A stretch of 64,000 bases of DNA from Bradyrhizobium sp. RP6 (GCF_003837805.1 NZ_RQIT01000002.1:186001-250000); one strand, 5' to 3'; counted from the stretch's first letter, positions 7,670 to 17,295 are shown. Program-made: numbers and translations. Notes: generated from the sequence alone by a model not told the origin.

Positions 7670-9961
7670 ATGACCAAGAAATCGGTTCGTCCCTACCGTG
7701 AGCCTGCCGGCGGCTGGGGCGCACTCAAGGCGCTCAGCGAGGCGCTTCTGGTGCAGCGGGTGCCGCTGAAGGGCGCGGCGACGCTGAGCCGGATGAATCA
7801 GCCGCAGGGCTTTGATTGTCCCGGCTGCGCATGGCCCGATCCGAAGCACACTTCTTCGTTCGAATTCTGCGAGAACGGCGGCAAGGCGATCGCCTGGGAG
7901 GCGACGTCAAGGCGTTGCACACCGGAGTTCTTCGCGGAGCACACCGTCACCGAGCTCGCCAGCTGGAATGATTATGATCTCGAAATGGTCGGACGGCTCA
8001 CGCATCCGATGGCCTATGATGCCGCATCCGACCGCTATGTCCCGGTGGAATGGAGCGATGCGTTCGACATGATCGGACGGGAGCTCAGGGCACTGCCAGA
8101 TCCGAACATGGCGGAGTTCTACACTTCCGGGCGGACCTCGAACGAGGCAGCTTTCCTCTACCAGCTCTTCGTGCGCGAATACGGTACCAACAATTTCCCC
8201 GACTGCTCGAACATGTGCCATGAGGCGACCAGCGTCGGCCTGCCGTACTCGCTCGGGGTCGGCAAGGGCACCGTGCTGCTGGAGGATTTCGACAAGGCCG
8301 ATTGCATCTTCATTTTCGGCCAGAATCCGGGCACCAACAGCCCTCGCATGATGACCAGCCTGCGCAATGCGGCGCGTCGGGGCGCATCGATCATCTCGTT
8401 CAATCCGTTCCGCGAACGTGCGCTGGAGCGATTCCAGGCGCCGCAGAGCCCGGTCGAGATGATCACGCTGAGCTCGACGACGATCAGCTCGAAGCTCTTC
8501 CAGGTGCGGGTCGGCGGCGACGTCGCTGTCCTCAAAGGGATCATGAAGATCCTGGTCGAGGCGGACGAGGCCGCCCGCGCCGCCGAGCAACCGGAGATCC
8601 TGGACTGGGATTTCATTCGCGGTCACACCGTCGGTGTTGAAGCGCTGATCGACGACCTCAAGCGTACGCAATGGCCCGACATCGAACGTCAGTCCGGCCT
8701 GACGCGCGAGGACATGGAATACGCCGCCGGCGCCTATATGAAGGCAGAGCGCGCCATCATCGTCTACGGCATGGGCATCACCCAGCACTGGCGCGGCGCG
8801 CACAACGTGCAGCAGATCGCCAATCTCGCGCTGCTGCGCGGCAATGTCGGGCGCGAAGGCGCCGGCGTCTGCCCGGTTCGAGGTCATTCCAACGTGCAGG
8901 GCGATCGCACCGTCGGGATCACCGAGGTTCCCAAGCCAGACTTTCTCGAGCGCCTGGAGCAACGCTTCGGCTTCAAGCCGCCGTCCGCGCCGGGACATAA
9001 CGTCGTGACCGCGCTGGAGGCCATGATCCGCGGCGAGGTAAAAGCCTTCTTCGCGATGGGCGGCAATTTTGCCGCGGCCATTCCGGATTGGCAGGCGACC
9101 CAGACGGCACTCGGCAAGCTCGATCTCACCGTCCACGTCTCGACCAAGCTCAACCGCAGCCACCTGATCCATGGCCGCGCCGCCCTGATCCTGCCATGCC
9201 TCGGACGCACCGAGATCGATATCCAGACGTCAGGGCCGCAGTCGATCACGGTGGAGGACTCGATGTCGATGGTGCATGCATCCGGCGGCCGCAACAAGCC
9301 TGCGTCGGAACACCTGCGCAGCGAGGTCGCGATCATTGCCGGCGTCGCCAAGGCGACGCTGGGCGAGCGCACGGTGGTCGATTGGGACGGATTCGTTGCG
9401 GATTACGACCGAATCCGCGATGCGATCGAGGCGGTGTTCCCGATTTTCCAGGGTTACAATGCCCGTATTCGCGTCCCGGGCGGCTTCCACCTCACCTCGA
9501 CGGCGCGCGAGCGGATATGGGCGACGCCGTCGGGCAAGGCGAGCTTCCTGGTGTTTCCGGGGTGCGGGGAAGACCCGGAGAGCGATGCCGATTTCCTCTG
9601 GCTCACCACCATACGCAGCCACGACCAGTACAACACCACGCTCTACTCGATGTCCGACCGCTATCGCGGCGTGTTCGGCCAGCGCGACGTGGTCTTCCTC
9701 AACGAGTATGAGCTGAAGAAGCGGGGACTGGTCGACGGCGACCGCGTCGACCTGATCACCGTATCGACCGATGGAGCCGAGCGGATCGTACGCAACTTCC
9801 GCGTGGTGGCCTATTCGTTCCCGACCGGCTGCTGCGCCGCATACTATCCGGAGACCAATCCGCTGGTCCCGCTCTATGCCCGCGATCCCCTCAGCTTCAC
9901 GCCGTCATACAAGGGCGTTCCGATCCGCCTTGTGCGCTCGGCTGCGGCCCAGAGCCAGTGA
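7670..9961 (+). CDS. YdeP/FdhF-family molybdopterin oxidoreductase
   Basis: A 763-residue enzyme of the DMSO-reductase superfamily. The closest recognisable relatives are YdeP and formate dehydrogenase H. The N-terminus has CPGCAW (C50, C53) plus C67 and C83, an atypically spaced set that could hold an Fe-S cluster. The likely Mo ligand is C183 in CSNMCHE, and IFGQNPGTNSPRM is a cofactor-binding block. The C-terminal beta-barrel domain (from about 640) is present. There is no Tat signal, so it is probably cytoplasmic. E. coli YdeP is linked to acid resistance, and its substrate is unproven. Divergence from an oxalate decarboxylase suggests formate oxidation here, which is an inference. Confidence 0.8.
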   Translation: MTKKSVRPYREPAGGWGALKALSEALLVQRVPLKGAATLSRMNQPQGFDCPGCAWPDPKHTSSFEFCENGGKAIAWEATSRRCTPEFFAEHTVTELASWNDYDLEMVGRLTHPMAYDAASDRYVPVEWSDAFDMIGRELRALPDPNMAEFYTSGRTSNEAAFLYQLFVREYGTNNFPDCSNMCHEATSVGLPYSLGVGKGTVLLEDFDKADCIFIFGQNPGTNSPRMMTSLRNAARRGASIISFNPFRERALERFQAPQSPVEMITLSSTTISSKLFQVRVGGDVAVLKGIMKILVEADEAARAAEQPEILDWDFIRGHTVGVEALIDDLKRTQWPDIERQSGLTREDMEYAAGAYMKAERAIIVYGMGITQHWRGAHNVQQIANLALLRGNVGREGAGVCPVRGHSNVQGDRTVGITEVPKPDFLERLEQRFGFKPPSAPGHNVVTALEAMIRGEVKAFFAMGGNFAAAIPDWQATQTALGKLDLTVHVSTKLNRSHLIHGRAALILPCLGRTEIDIQTSGPQSITVEDSMSMVHASGGRNKPASEHLRSEVAIIAGVAKATLGERTVVDWDGFVADYDRIRDAIEAVFPIFQGYNARIRVPGGFHLTSTARERIWATPSGKASFLVFPGCGEDPESDADFLWLTTIRSHDQYNTTLYSMSDRYRGVFGQRDVVFLNEYELKKRGLVDGDRVDLITVSTDGAERIVRNFRVVAYSFPTGCCAAYYPETNPLVPLYARDPLSFTPSYKGVPIRLVRSAAAQSQ

Positions 9962-9972
9962 CGGGCGCGCGG

Positions 9973-11454
9973 TCACACATCGCAGCACGGCGCGTCTGCC
10001 CGGACGGAGACCGGCAGCGTGAACCAGAAACGGGCTCCGCCGTGCGCGCCATTGCCTTCCGCGCCGATCCGGCCTCCATGCGCTTCGACGATCGACCGGC
10101 AGATGGGCAGTCCCATGCCCATTCCGGTCTCCTTGGTCGTAAAGAAGCTGTCGAAGAGCCGATCGACATATTCGGCAGCAATACCAGGTCCGTTGTCCTC
10201 AACGGAGCAGCACAGTGTCGACGGGTCTGGCGTGACCGTGCTGATAACGATCCGGCGATCGTCGTATCCGGCCTGCGTCATCGCCTGCATCGCGTTGATG
10301 GCCAGATTGACGATCACCTGCTGGAGCTGCGTGCGATCACCGAGGACCTGCGGCGCGCTCGGGTCGGGCCGGTGCACGATCGTCACCATCCGGGATTCGA
10401 GTTCATGGCGGAGGAAGAGAAGCGCTTCGCGAATGATTTCGTCGAATGACAGGGATGCCCATTCCGGGGGCCTCCGGGAAGCTATTCCGCGAACGCGCGC
10501 CACGATGTTCGCCGCCCGCTGCGCATCTACGATGATGTGTTCGATGGTCTTGCGGATCTCGACGATATCGGGAGTGAGCCTATTCAGCCATCGCAGCCCG
10601 GCGGCGCCATTGGTGGCGATGGCTGCGAGAGGCTGATTGACTTCGTGTGCGATCGATGCGGTGAGCTCGCCCAGCATCGAGACCCGCGCGGCATGTGCGA
10701 ACTCGGCCTGTACCTGCTGGAGCTTCTGCTGGGCGCGAAGACGCTGTGAGATGTCGATCGTGCCGACCAGGCTTATTTCGAGATCATTGATAGGGCCGAC
10801 GCGCGCGGTCGTGAAGAGAACGTCGACGACTCGACCGTCCCACGTGACCATCTTGGTCTCTTCTTCGAAATTCGTCTCGCCGCGGTAGCGGGACTCCATC
10901 GCCCGGCGGAACGTATCGGGCCGTTCCCTCCAGGTGTCCGCCATGGAACGTCCTACAAAGCTTTCGACGCCTCCGCCGAACATCTGGATGGCTCGTTCGT
11001 TGGCCTCCTGAAACGTGAGCGCATCCATGCAGGTGCGAAGGAATTCGGGATGGCCGTCGAAATAGGCGCCGAGGTCCTTGACGCCCTCGGCACGCAGCTT
11101 TCGGAACAGTGCGACGAGTCTGCTGGCGTCGAGCTGCCGGAATGCGATCGGCATGCGGCTGAACAGCTGGCGGTAGCGCTGCTCGCTCCGCTCCAGCTCG
11201 GCGTTGGTCTTCTTCAGGGCCGTGATATCCATGATCGCGCCGACGAGCGTCAGCGAAGCGGCTAGAAAAGCACCGAAAGCGATCGCCGTGAAATTGTCTC
11301 CAAGCAGTGAACAGGCAAAGGACAGCAGCGTCAGAACAAGGCTACCCCAAGCCCACAGCAGAATCCGATCCTGTATTGTCCGGATCGGCAGCAAACGCCG
11401 CCACCATCGCTGGGGCTGTACGGGGGGTGAGCCATCCAGGCGTTCGAGCATCAT
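9973..11454 (-). CDS. Orphan membrane PAS sensor histidine kinase
   Basis: A 493-residue hybrid-free histidine kinase. Two hydrophobic segments (about 31-51 and 55-76) are followed by a linker, one PAS domain (about 90-240), the phospho-acceptor box SIAHEVNQP (H270), and an ATPase domain with N, G1 (DNGPGIA) and G2 (GMGMGLPICRSIVEAHGG) boxes. It has no adjacent response regulator. It lies 57 nt behind the thioesterase of the RND operon and may be its last gene. It ends 11 nt from the converging ydeP-like stop. Its PAS region resembles that of the kinase at 30597-32507, so its partner may be the regulator encoded there. Confidence 0.88.
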   Translation of the reverse strand: MMLERLDGSPPVQPQRWWRRLLPIRTIQDRILLWAWGSLVLTLLSFACSLLGDNFTAIAFGAFLAASLTLVGAIMDITALKKTNAELERSEQRYRQLFSRMPIAFRQLDASRLVALFRKLRAEGVKDLGAYFDGHPEFLRTCMDALTFQEANERAIQMFGGGVESFVGRSMADTWRERPDTFRRAMESRYRGETNFEEETKMVTWDGRVVDVLFTTARVGPINDLEISLVGTIDISQRLRAQQKLQQVQAEFAHAARVSMLGELTASIAHEVNQPLAAIATNGAAGLRWLNRLTPDIVEIRKTIEHIIVDAQRAANIVARVRGIASRRPPEWASLSFDEIIREALLFLRHELESRMVTIVHRPDPSAPQVLGDRTQLQQVIVNLAINAMQAMTQAGYDDRRIVISTVTPDPSTLCCSVEDNGPGIAAEYVDRLFDSFFTTKETGMGMGLPICRSIVEAHGGRIGAEGNGAHGGARFWFTLPVSVRADAPCCDV

Positions 11455-11511
11455 CCGGAAGGTCTAGCGCGCCGCGGACGGGAGGTCTTTTGCGTTTTCG
11501 CAGGCGTCTTG

Positions 11512-11970
11512 TCAAAACGCACGAAACTGCGATCGGGATTGCTGGATGCGATCCTGGGTCACCTCGGCGGTTGGCCTCGTGACGCCGAATCGCTGCTCGA
11601 ACTCGGCGACATTGACGACGCCACGGCGGTGGGTGCCATCGCCGATCTTGCGGTCGCCCTCCCAGGCCTCGACCTCGAACAGGACGCTTCTGGCGTCGAT
11701 CGCGACGACCCGTGCCGTCGCCCGCGCCGTGCGGCCGACCGGCGTCGCGGCCAGATGGCGGATATTGACCATCATCCCGACGCTGACATGACCTGCGGGA
11801 AGGAACGGCTGAACCGCCGATCCGGCAGCCATTTCCATGTGCAGGATCATCATCGGTGTGCCGTAGACTTCAGGCATGCCCGGCACCACATGGCCGACTG
11901 TCATCTCGGGCGTGACGGTCACCAGTTTTTCGGCGATCATGCCGGTCGTCACATTCTCAAGCGGATTCAT
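11512..11970 (-). CDS. FlK-like acyl-CoA thioesterase (hot-dog fold)
   Basis: A 152-residue protein matching fluoroacetyl-CoA thioesterase FlK in length and motif layout. T38, E46 and H72 reproduce the FlK catalytic triad T42/E50/H76 with exactly the same spacings (8 and 26). The His sits in RHLAATPVG, like HTAATPPG of FlK. It presumably hydrolyses a small or toxic acyl-CoA in the cytoplasm; the substrate is unknown. The start overlaps the 3' end of the RND gene by 14 nt, so it is translationally coupled to an efflux pump, an unusual association that hints at detoxification. Confidence 0.8.
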   Translation of the reverse strand: MNPLENVTTGMIAEKLVTVTPEMTVGHVVPGMPEVYGTPMMILHMEMAAGSAVQPFLPAGHVSVGMMVNIRHLAATPVGRTARATARVVAIDARSVLFEVEAWEGDRKIGDGTHRRGVVNVAEFEQRFGVTRPTAEVTQDRIQQSRSQFRAF

Positions 11971-14900
11971 GGCTCAATTCCGTCTCTGCCTCGGTCGCGG
12001 ATGGGGTGGATGTCTTGGCTGCTCGCGGCTTGCGTCCGGTGAGCCAGTTGCCGAGCCGGTCGAGATAGAGATAGACGACGGGCGTGGTGTAGAGCGTCAG
12101 GATCTGTGACAGCATCAGGCCGCCGACGATCGTGTAGCCGAGCGGCTGGCGCAGCTCCGCGCCGGTGCCGGAGCCGATCATCAGCGGCACGCCGCCGAGC
12201 AGTGCCGCCATCGTCGTCATCAGTATAGGGCGGAAGCGCAGCGTGCATGCCTGGTAGATCGCCTCTTCAGGGCTGAGCCCGTGCTGGCGCTCTACCTCGA
12301 GCGCGAAATCGACCAGCATGATGCCGTTCTTCTTGACGATGCCGATCAGCAGGATGATGCCGATGATGGCGATGACGCTGAGATCCATGTGGACCGCGAG
12401 CAGCAGCAATAGCGCGCCGATGCCGGCCGAAGGCAGCGTCGACAGGATCGTGATCGGATGGATCAGGCTCTCATAGAGAACGCCGAGGATGATGTAGATC
12501 ACGATCAGCGCCGCGCCGATCAACAGCGGCGTGCCCGACAGGGAGGACTGGAACGCCTGGGCGTTGCCCTGGAACGAGGTCGATAGCGAGGTGGGCTTTC
12601 CGGTGTCCTTCTCGATATTCTGGATCGCCGTCACCGCATCGCCCAGCGCGACGCCTGGCTTCAGGTTGAACGAGATCGTCACCGACGGAAACAGGCTCTG
12701 GTGATTGATCAGGATCGGCGCGGGCTTGATGACGGCGTGAACCAACGTGCTGAGCGGGACCTGCTGGCCGGTGGCCGAGTTCAGGTAGATGTCCTTGAGT
12801 GCTTCGGGCCCGTACTGGAAGCGCGGATCGACCTCCATCACGACATGGTACTGGTTCAGCGAGGTGAACATGGTGGAGACGATGCGCTGGCCGAAGGCGT
12901 CGTCGAGCGCATTGTCGATCGCCGTGGGCAGGATGCCGAAGCTGGAGGCGACCTCGCGATTGACGGTGACCTCCAGCCGTGGGCCGGCGTTGGCCTGGTC
13001 GCTGGCGACGTCGCTGATGAGATCGAGCGCGCGCAGCTTCTCCAGGAAGATCGCCGACCAGTGGGTAAGCTCGTTGGAATCGGCATCCGTCAGGGTGTAC
13101 TGATATTGCGTCTTCGAAAGGCGTGCGCCGATGGTGATGTCCTGCGCCGCCTGCATGTAGAGCGTGATGCCCTGGATATGGGCGAGCCGCGGGCGCAGCC
13201 GATCGATGATCTGGTCGGCGCTTGCCTTGCGTTCCGGCTTCGGCTTCAGCACGATGAAGATGCGCCCCTGGTTGAGCGTCGCCGTTGGACCTCCCGGCCC
13301 GATATAGCTCGCCACCGACTGGATCGCCGGATCCTTCGACAGGATTTCGACGATCGCCCGCTGGCGTTCGGACATCGCGGGGAAGGAGATGTCCTGGGCG
13401 GCCTCGGTGATGCCCACGATCTGCCCGGTGTCCTGTTGCGGAAAGAATCCCTTCGGGATGATCACATAGAGGTAGCCGGTCAACGCGATGGTCGAGAGCA
13501 TGACCAGTAACGTTGCGAAGCGATGCCGCAGCACCACGCGCAAGCCCCGCGCGTAGAGTGCAAGCAGGGCATCGAAAGCGCGCTCGAACAGCAGGTAGAT
13601 ACGGCCGTGCTTCCTTCGTGTATCATCCTTCAGCAGGCGCGCACACATCATCGGCGTCAGGGTGAGCGAGATCACCAGCGACAGCAGCAGCGAGGCGGTG
13701 ATGGTGACGGCGAATTCCTGGAACAGCTTGCCGACATAGCCGCCCATCAGGAACAGCGGGATGAACACCGCAATCAGCGACAAGGTGATGGAGACAATCG
13801 TGAAGCCGATCTCGGCGGAACCCTTGAGTGCCGCCTCCATCGGGGTCATGCCCTGCTCGAGATGACGGACGATGTTCTCGATGACCACCACGGCGTCGTC
13901 GACCACGAAGCCGACTGCGATCGACAAGGCCATCAGCGAGAGGTTGTCGAGGCTGTAGCCGAGCACGTAGAGGACCGCGAACGTCCCGACCAATGCCAGG
14001 GGAACGGTGACCGCGGGGATGACGGTGGCCCAGAAATTCCGCAAGAACAGGAATATGACCATCACCACCAGGGCGACCGTCAGCAGTAGCGTGAACTGAA
14101 CGTCGGAAACCGCGGCGCGAATCGTGGCGGTGCGATCGGCGGCAATCGTCACCTTGATCGCCGGCGGAACGGAAGCCTGCAGCTGCGGCAGCAGCTTCTT
14201 GATCCGGTCGACGGTCTCGATCACATTGGCGCCGGGAACGCGCTGGACTGCGAGGATGATCGCGGGCTCCTTGCCGTACCAGCCGGCCAGAAGATCGTTT
14301 TCGGGTGCATCGATCGCCGTGCCGATGTCGCGGATCCGCACCGGCGAGCCGTTGCGATACGCGATGATGAGGTCTTCGTAGGCAGAGGGCTTCAGCAGCT
14401 GATCGTTTGTGTTCAGCGTATAGGTGACGCGCGGGCTGTTGAGCGTGCCCTTCGGCAGGTCGACATTGGCGCCGGCGATGACGTTGCGGACGTCTTCGAG
14501 GCCGATGCCCCGGGCGGCGAGCGCCTGCGGATTGACGCGAACACGGATCGCGGGTTTCTGCTGACCGCCGATGCCGACGAGGCCGACACCGGGCACCTGC
14601 GAAATCTTCGGCAGCAGGATATTTTCGGCGTAGGCGTCCACCGTGGTCAGCGGCAGCGAGTCCGACGTCAGCGCGATCAGCATGATCGGCGTCTCCGCCG
14701 GATTCACCTTCCTGATCGTCGGCGGGTAGGGGATGTTCGGCGGCAGGAAGGGGCTCGCGGCGTTGATCGCGGCCAGCACGTCCACCGCCGCGCTGTCCAC
14801 CGTCCGCGACAGCTCAAATTGCACAGTAAGCTGAGCCACGCCGAGCGCACTGGACGAGGTGAGTTGGGTGATACCCGGGATCTGGCTAAGCTGCTGCTCG

Positions 14901-15100
14901 AGCGGCGTGGCGAGCGACGAAGCGATGGTGCCGGGATCGGCGCCGGGCAACTGCGCCGAGATCTGGATCGTCGGGTAATTGACGTTCGGCAGCGCGCCGA
15001 CCGGCAGCAGCGGATAGGCCGCAAGGCCGCACAGCAGGAGGCCGGCCATCAGCAGCGCGGTTGCAATCGGCCGCAGAATGAAAGGCGCGGAGAGATTCAT
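11957..15100 (-). CDS. RND (HAE1/MdtB-like) efflux transporter
   Basis: Inner-membrane proton/drug antiporter, 1047 residues. The N-terminus starts MNLSAPFILRPIATALLMAG, typical of MdtB/MdtC. Conserved features include the first periplasmic porter domains, a central helix block with the proton-relay region AVGFVVDDAVVVIENI, and the mirrored C-terminal half. It overlaps the upstream adaptor gene by 4 nt (ATGA). No outer-membrane factor gene is found nearby, so it must borrow one. Hydrophilic hydrophobe-rich export substrates (bile salts, aromatic compounds, metals) are all possible; the sequence does not decide. Confidence 0.93.
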   Translation of the reverse strand: MNLSAPFILRPIATALLMAGLLLCGLAAYPLLPVGALPNVNYPTIQISAQLPGADPGTIASSLATPLEQQLSQIPGITQLTSSSALGVAQLTVQFELSRTVDSAAVDVLAAINAASPFLPPNIPYPPTIRKVNPAETPIMLIALTSDSLPLTTVDAYAENILLPKISQVPGVGLVGIGGQQKPAIRVRVNPQALAARGIGLEDVRNVIAGANVDLPKGTLNSPRVTYTLNTNDQLLKPSAYEDLIIAYRNGSPVRIRDIGTAIDAPENDLLAGWYGKEPAIILAVQRVPGANVIETVDRIKKLLPQLQASVPPAIKVTIAADRTATIRAAVSDVQFTLLLTVALVVMVIFLFLRNFWATVIPAVTVPLALVGTFAVLYVLGYSLDNLSLMALSIAVGFVVDDAVVVIENIVRHLEQGMTPMEAALKGSAEIGFTIVSITLSLIAVFIPLFLMGGYVGKLFQEFAVTITASLLLSLVISLTLTPMMCARLLKDDTRRKHGRIYLLFERAFDALLALYARGLRVVLRHRFATLLVMLSTIALTGYLYVIIPKGFFPQQDTGQIVGITEAAQDISFPAMSERQRAIVEILSKDPAIQSVASYIGPGGPTATLNQGRIFIVLKPKPERKASADQIIDRLRPRLAHIQGITLYMQAAQDITIGARLSKTQYQYTLTDADSNELTHWSAIFLEKLRALDLISDVASDQANAGPRLEVTVNREVASSFGILPTAIDNALDDAFGQRIVSTMFTSLNQYHVVMEVDPRFQYGPEALKDIYLNSATGQQVPLSTLVHAVIKPAPILINHQSLFPSVTISFNLKPGVALGDAVTAIQNIEKDTGKPTSLSTSFQGNAQAFQSSLSGTPLLIGAALIVIYIILGVLYESLIHPITILSTLPSAGIGALLLLLAVHMDLSVIAIIGIILLIGIVKKNGIMLVDFALEVERQHGLSPEEAIYQACTLRFRPILMTTMAALLGGVPLMIGSGTGAELRQPLGYTIVGGLMLSQILTLYTTPVVYLYLDRLGNWLTGRKPRAAKTSTPSATEAETELSHESA

Positions 15101-16269
15101 GGGATCGCGTCCTGCACGGCGCTCTGCAGGTCGGCTTCCTGCGCGGCCTTGCCATGCAGCTGGCGGACGCGGCTGCCTTCCGTCAACCGATACTGACCGT
15201 CGACCACGACGACGTCACCTGACTTCAGACCCTGGTCGATGAGGGCCTGGCCATCGCTGATCTGCGCGATGTGAACGGGGCGTAAGGCGGCCGTCTGGTC
15301 CTTGGTTACGACGTAGACATAGCTGCCGTTCGGTCCCTGCTGCACGGCCGAGCCCGCGACAGTGAGCGCGTCCTTCTGGATCTCGAGCAACAGGCGCGCG
15401 TTCACCAGCTGGCCCGGCCACAGCCGGTGCTCACGATTCGGGAACACCGCCTTGAGCTGGACCGTGCCGGTCGTTCCTGCGATCTCGTTGTTGACCAGCA
15501 GCAGCGTGCCCTCGTCGAGCTTCGTCTTATTGTCCTGGCTGTAGGCAATAACCTTCAGCGATCCCTTTGCAGCGTGCTCCTGGATTACGGGCAGGTCGGT
15601 CTGCGGCAGGGTGAACAGCAGCGAGATCGGTTCGATCTGGGCGACGACGACGAGGCCATTGGGGTCGGTCGGATGGATCACGTTGCCGACATCGATCTGG
15701 CGGACGCCCGTAATGCCGGGAATGGCCGACGTCAGGCGCGTGTAGCTGAGCTGGACGTTGGCCTGATCGATCTGCGCCTGGTCGGCCTTGACGGCGGCCT
15801 TGAGCTGCGCCACCTGCGCCGTCTGCGTCTCGATCAATTGCGGGGTCGCGTAGCCCTTGTCGCCGAGCTGATTGTAGCGTGACAGATTGGCCTCGGCGTT
15901 CACGAGCTGCGCCTGATCCCTGTCGCGGTTGGCCGTCAGCTGCTCGATCTGTGCCTCGTAGGGACGCGGATCAATCTGCGCGAGCAGGTCGCCGGCCTTG
16001 ACGGTCTGCCCCTCGGTGAAGGCGATCTTGACGATCTGCCCCTGAATCTGACTGCGCACGACGTCGGTGTTGTACGCGATCACGGTGCCGATGCCGCGCA
16101 GGTAAATCGGAACGTCCTTGCCGGTGACGGTGGCTGCGACGACCGGCACGGCAGCGGGCACCGGCGCGGCCGCCACGGCCGGCCTGTGGTCGGTGCCGTA
16201 GAACCAGAGGCGTGCGCCTATCAGGATCACGGCGAGAGCAACCAGTGCAATGGTGAGGTTCCGTTTCAC
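15097..16269 (-). CDS. RND periplasmic adaptor (MdtA-like)
   Basis: Membrane-fusion protein that links the RND pump to an outer-membrane channel. It is 390 residues from a GTG start at 16269, beginning with an N-terminal signal/anchor (KRNLTIALVALAVILIGARL). It carries the two biotinyl-lipoyl halves (GQIVKIAFTEGQTVKAGDLL and the later ITGVRQIDVGNVI), a helical hairpin between them and beta-barrel domains after about 200. It overlaps the pump gene by 4 nt and follows a secreted protein by 20 nt. It is not the HlyD/EmrA type, which has a longer hairpin. Confidence 0.92.
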   Translation of the reverse strand: MKRNLTIALVALAVILIGARLWFYGTDHRPAVAAAPVPAAVPVVAATVTGKDVPIYLRGIGTVIAYNTDVVRSQIQGQIVKIAFTEGQTVKAGDLLAQIDPRPYEAQIEQLTANRDRDQAQLVNAEANLSRYNQLGDKGYATPQLIETQTAQVAQLKAAVKADQAQIDQANVQLSYTRLTSAIPGITGVRQIDVGNVIHPTDPNGLVVVAQIEPISLLFTLPQTDLPVIQEHAAKGSLKVIAYSQDNKTKLDEGTLLLVNNEIAGTTGTVQLKAVFPNREHRLWPGQLVNARLLLEIQKDALTVAGSAVQQGPNGSYVYVVTKDQTAALRPVHIAQISDGQALIDQGLKSGDVVVVDGQYRLTEGSRVRQLHGKAAQEADLQSAVQDAIP

Positions 16270-16289
16270 GGTGATGGTCCTTCTCGATC

Positions 16290-16817
16290 TCAGGGATTGC
16301 CGGAACCGCTGACTGAAGTCGTGCTGCCCATGGAGGCAGGACCGGGCACCGGCAGGGACGGACTGATTCCGGCGCCGCCGAGCTCGGTGGATCCGAGCGG
16401 AATCCCGACGCGTCCGACCGTCGATGTCGAGGGAGGCAAGGCGGATTGGGTTGTCGTGCCGTCGGGGCAGCCGAGTGACGGGATTCCGGAGAGCTCGCCG
16501 CCGTCAAACAAGGCCCCCGACGATCCGGTATTCCCTGGTTGGGAGCAGTTCGTCATTGCTTGCGAAGGATTGATCGGGGATACGCCGGGCGTGGCGATTT
16601 CGGTTGAGCCCAGCGGAATGCCTTCAGGCCGCGTGGCGCCCAGGTTGAGCGGCGAGGTTGCAGACATGCCGACAGGGGGCAACGTCGTCGGCAGCGTCAT
16701 CTGCGCATTCGCCGCGGCCGGGATCAGCCATATCAGGCAAGTTGCGAGCGCCACACCCAGATGCATCGATGCAAATCGGCGGCATCTGAACCTGTTCGAT
16801 GAGAGCTGTTCTCGCAT
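16290..16817 (-). CDS. Secreted Gly/Pro/Ser-rich protein with GIPLGSTE repeats
   Basis: A 175-residue exported protein with no recognised domain. After a signal sequence (hydrophobic around 20-37, likely cleavage near ANA-Q) it is low complexity. It contains two copies of GIPLGSTE followed by related tails (TPGVSP and GAGISP), around residues 65 and 137, and two central cysteines. ATG 16817 has a GGAG site, and M18 is an alternative start. It sits 20 nt upstream of the RND adaptor, so it is probably the first gene of that operon. Its role, for instance as an envelope accessory of the pump, is unknown. Confidence 0.7.
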   Translation of the reverse strand: MREQLSSNRFRCRRFASMHLGVALATCLIWLIPAAANAQMTLPTTLPPVGMSATSPLNLGATRPEGIPLGSTEIATPGVSPINPSQAMTNCSQPGNTGSSGALFDGGELSGIPSLGCPDGTTTQSALPPSTSTVGRVGIPLGSTELGGAGISPSLPVPGPASMGSTTSVSGSGNP

Positions 16818-16876
16818 GGGCTGCTCCGGGTTCTTTCATTTGTGCGGAACGATAGGGAGCGGCTGGCGTGCCGGTA

Positions 16877-16890
16877 TTCCCTGAATGCAC
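16877..16890. promoter_or_regulatory. Candidate regulatory element upstream of RND operon
   Basis: TTCCCTGAATGCAC matches 12 of 14 bases of TTGCCGGAATGCAC, found upstream of oxdC (7527-7540) and of the FUSC operon (29386-29399). All three copies lie in the same orientation, 60-116 nt before a minus-strand start codon. Confidence 0.4.
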
Positions 16891-16935
16891 GTCCCGCTGT
16901 CTGGCCGCACGATCGAAAGCCATCCGCCCCCGGGA

Positions 16936-17295
16936 TCATTGGGGCCCCTTCCGAAGCAGTCGCTTTGCCTCGGACAGCTCCCGGCGGCACGTCGCGATGT
17001 CGCTGGAACGGTTCGCGGCGCGTGCGCGGTCGAGGGCATCGAGCGCGAGTCGAAGGTGCACTCCGCTCGCGCCTGCCGCCTGCGCCACCGATCGCGGCGT
17101 CGGCTGATGACTGCGCAGTGCGTCAAGGCTCTCAGAGCTCCAGCCATGTGCGCCGGCATTCTTCTCAATCGCGGCGTCCGCCTGTGCCTGGACATGCCCG
17201 ATCGAATCCTCGCAGGACGCAGCACGAGCCGGGGATGCCGCCTGCAGGAGGATTATAGTGGCGGCTGAAATCCGGATGAGTGAATTCGATGTCAT
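16936..17295 (-). CDS. Small secreted helical protein, unknown function
   Basis: A 119-residue protein with a clear signal peptide (about 1-25, ending near ARAAS) and an alpha-helical, Arg/Ala-rich mature part containing two cysteines (in SCEDSIGHVQ and ATCRRELSEAK). ATG 17295 is preceded by GAGAGGAT. I do not recognise a family. It is transcribed in the same direction as the RND operon with a 118-nt gap that contains the shared GAATGCAC element, so it may be an independent unit. It diverges from the alpha/beta hydrolase gene. Confidence 0.65.
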   Translation of the reverse strand: MTSNSLIRISAATIILLQAASPARAASCEDSIGHVQAQADAAIEKNAGAHGWSSESLDALRSHQPTPRSVAQAAGASGVHLRLALDALDRARAANRSSDIATCRRELSEAKRLLRKGPQ

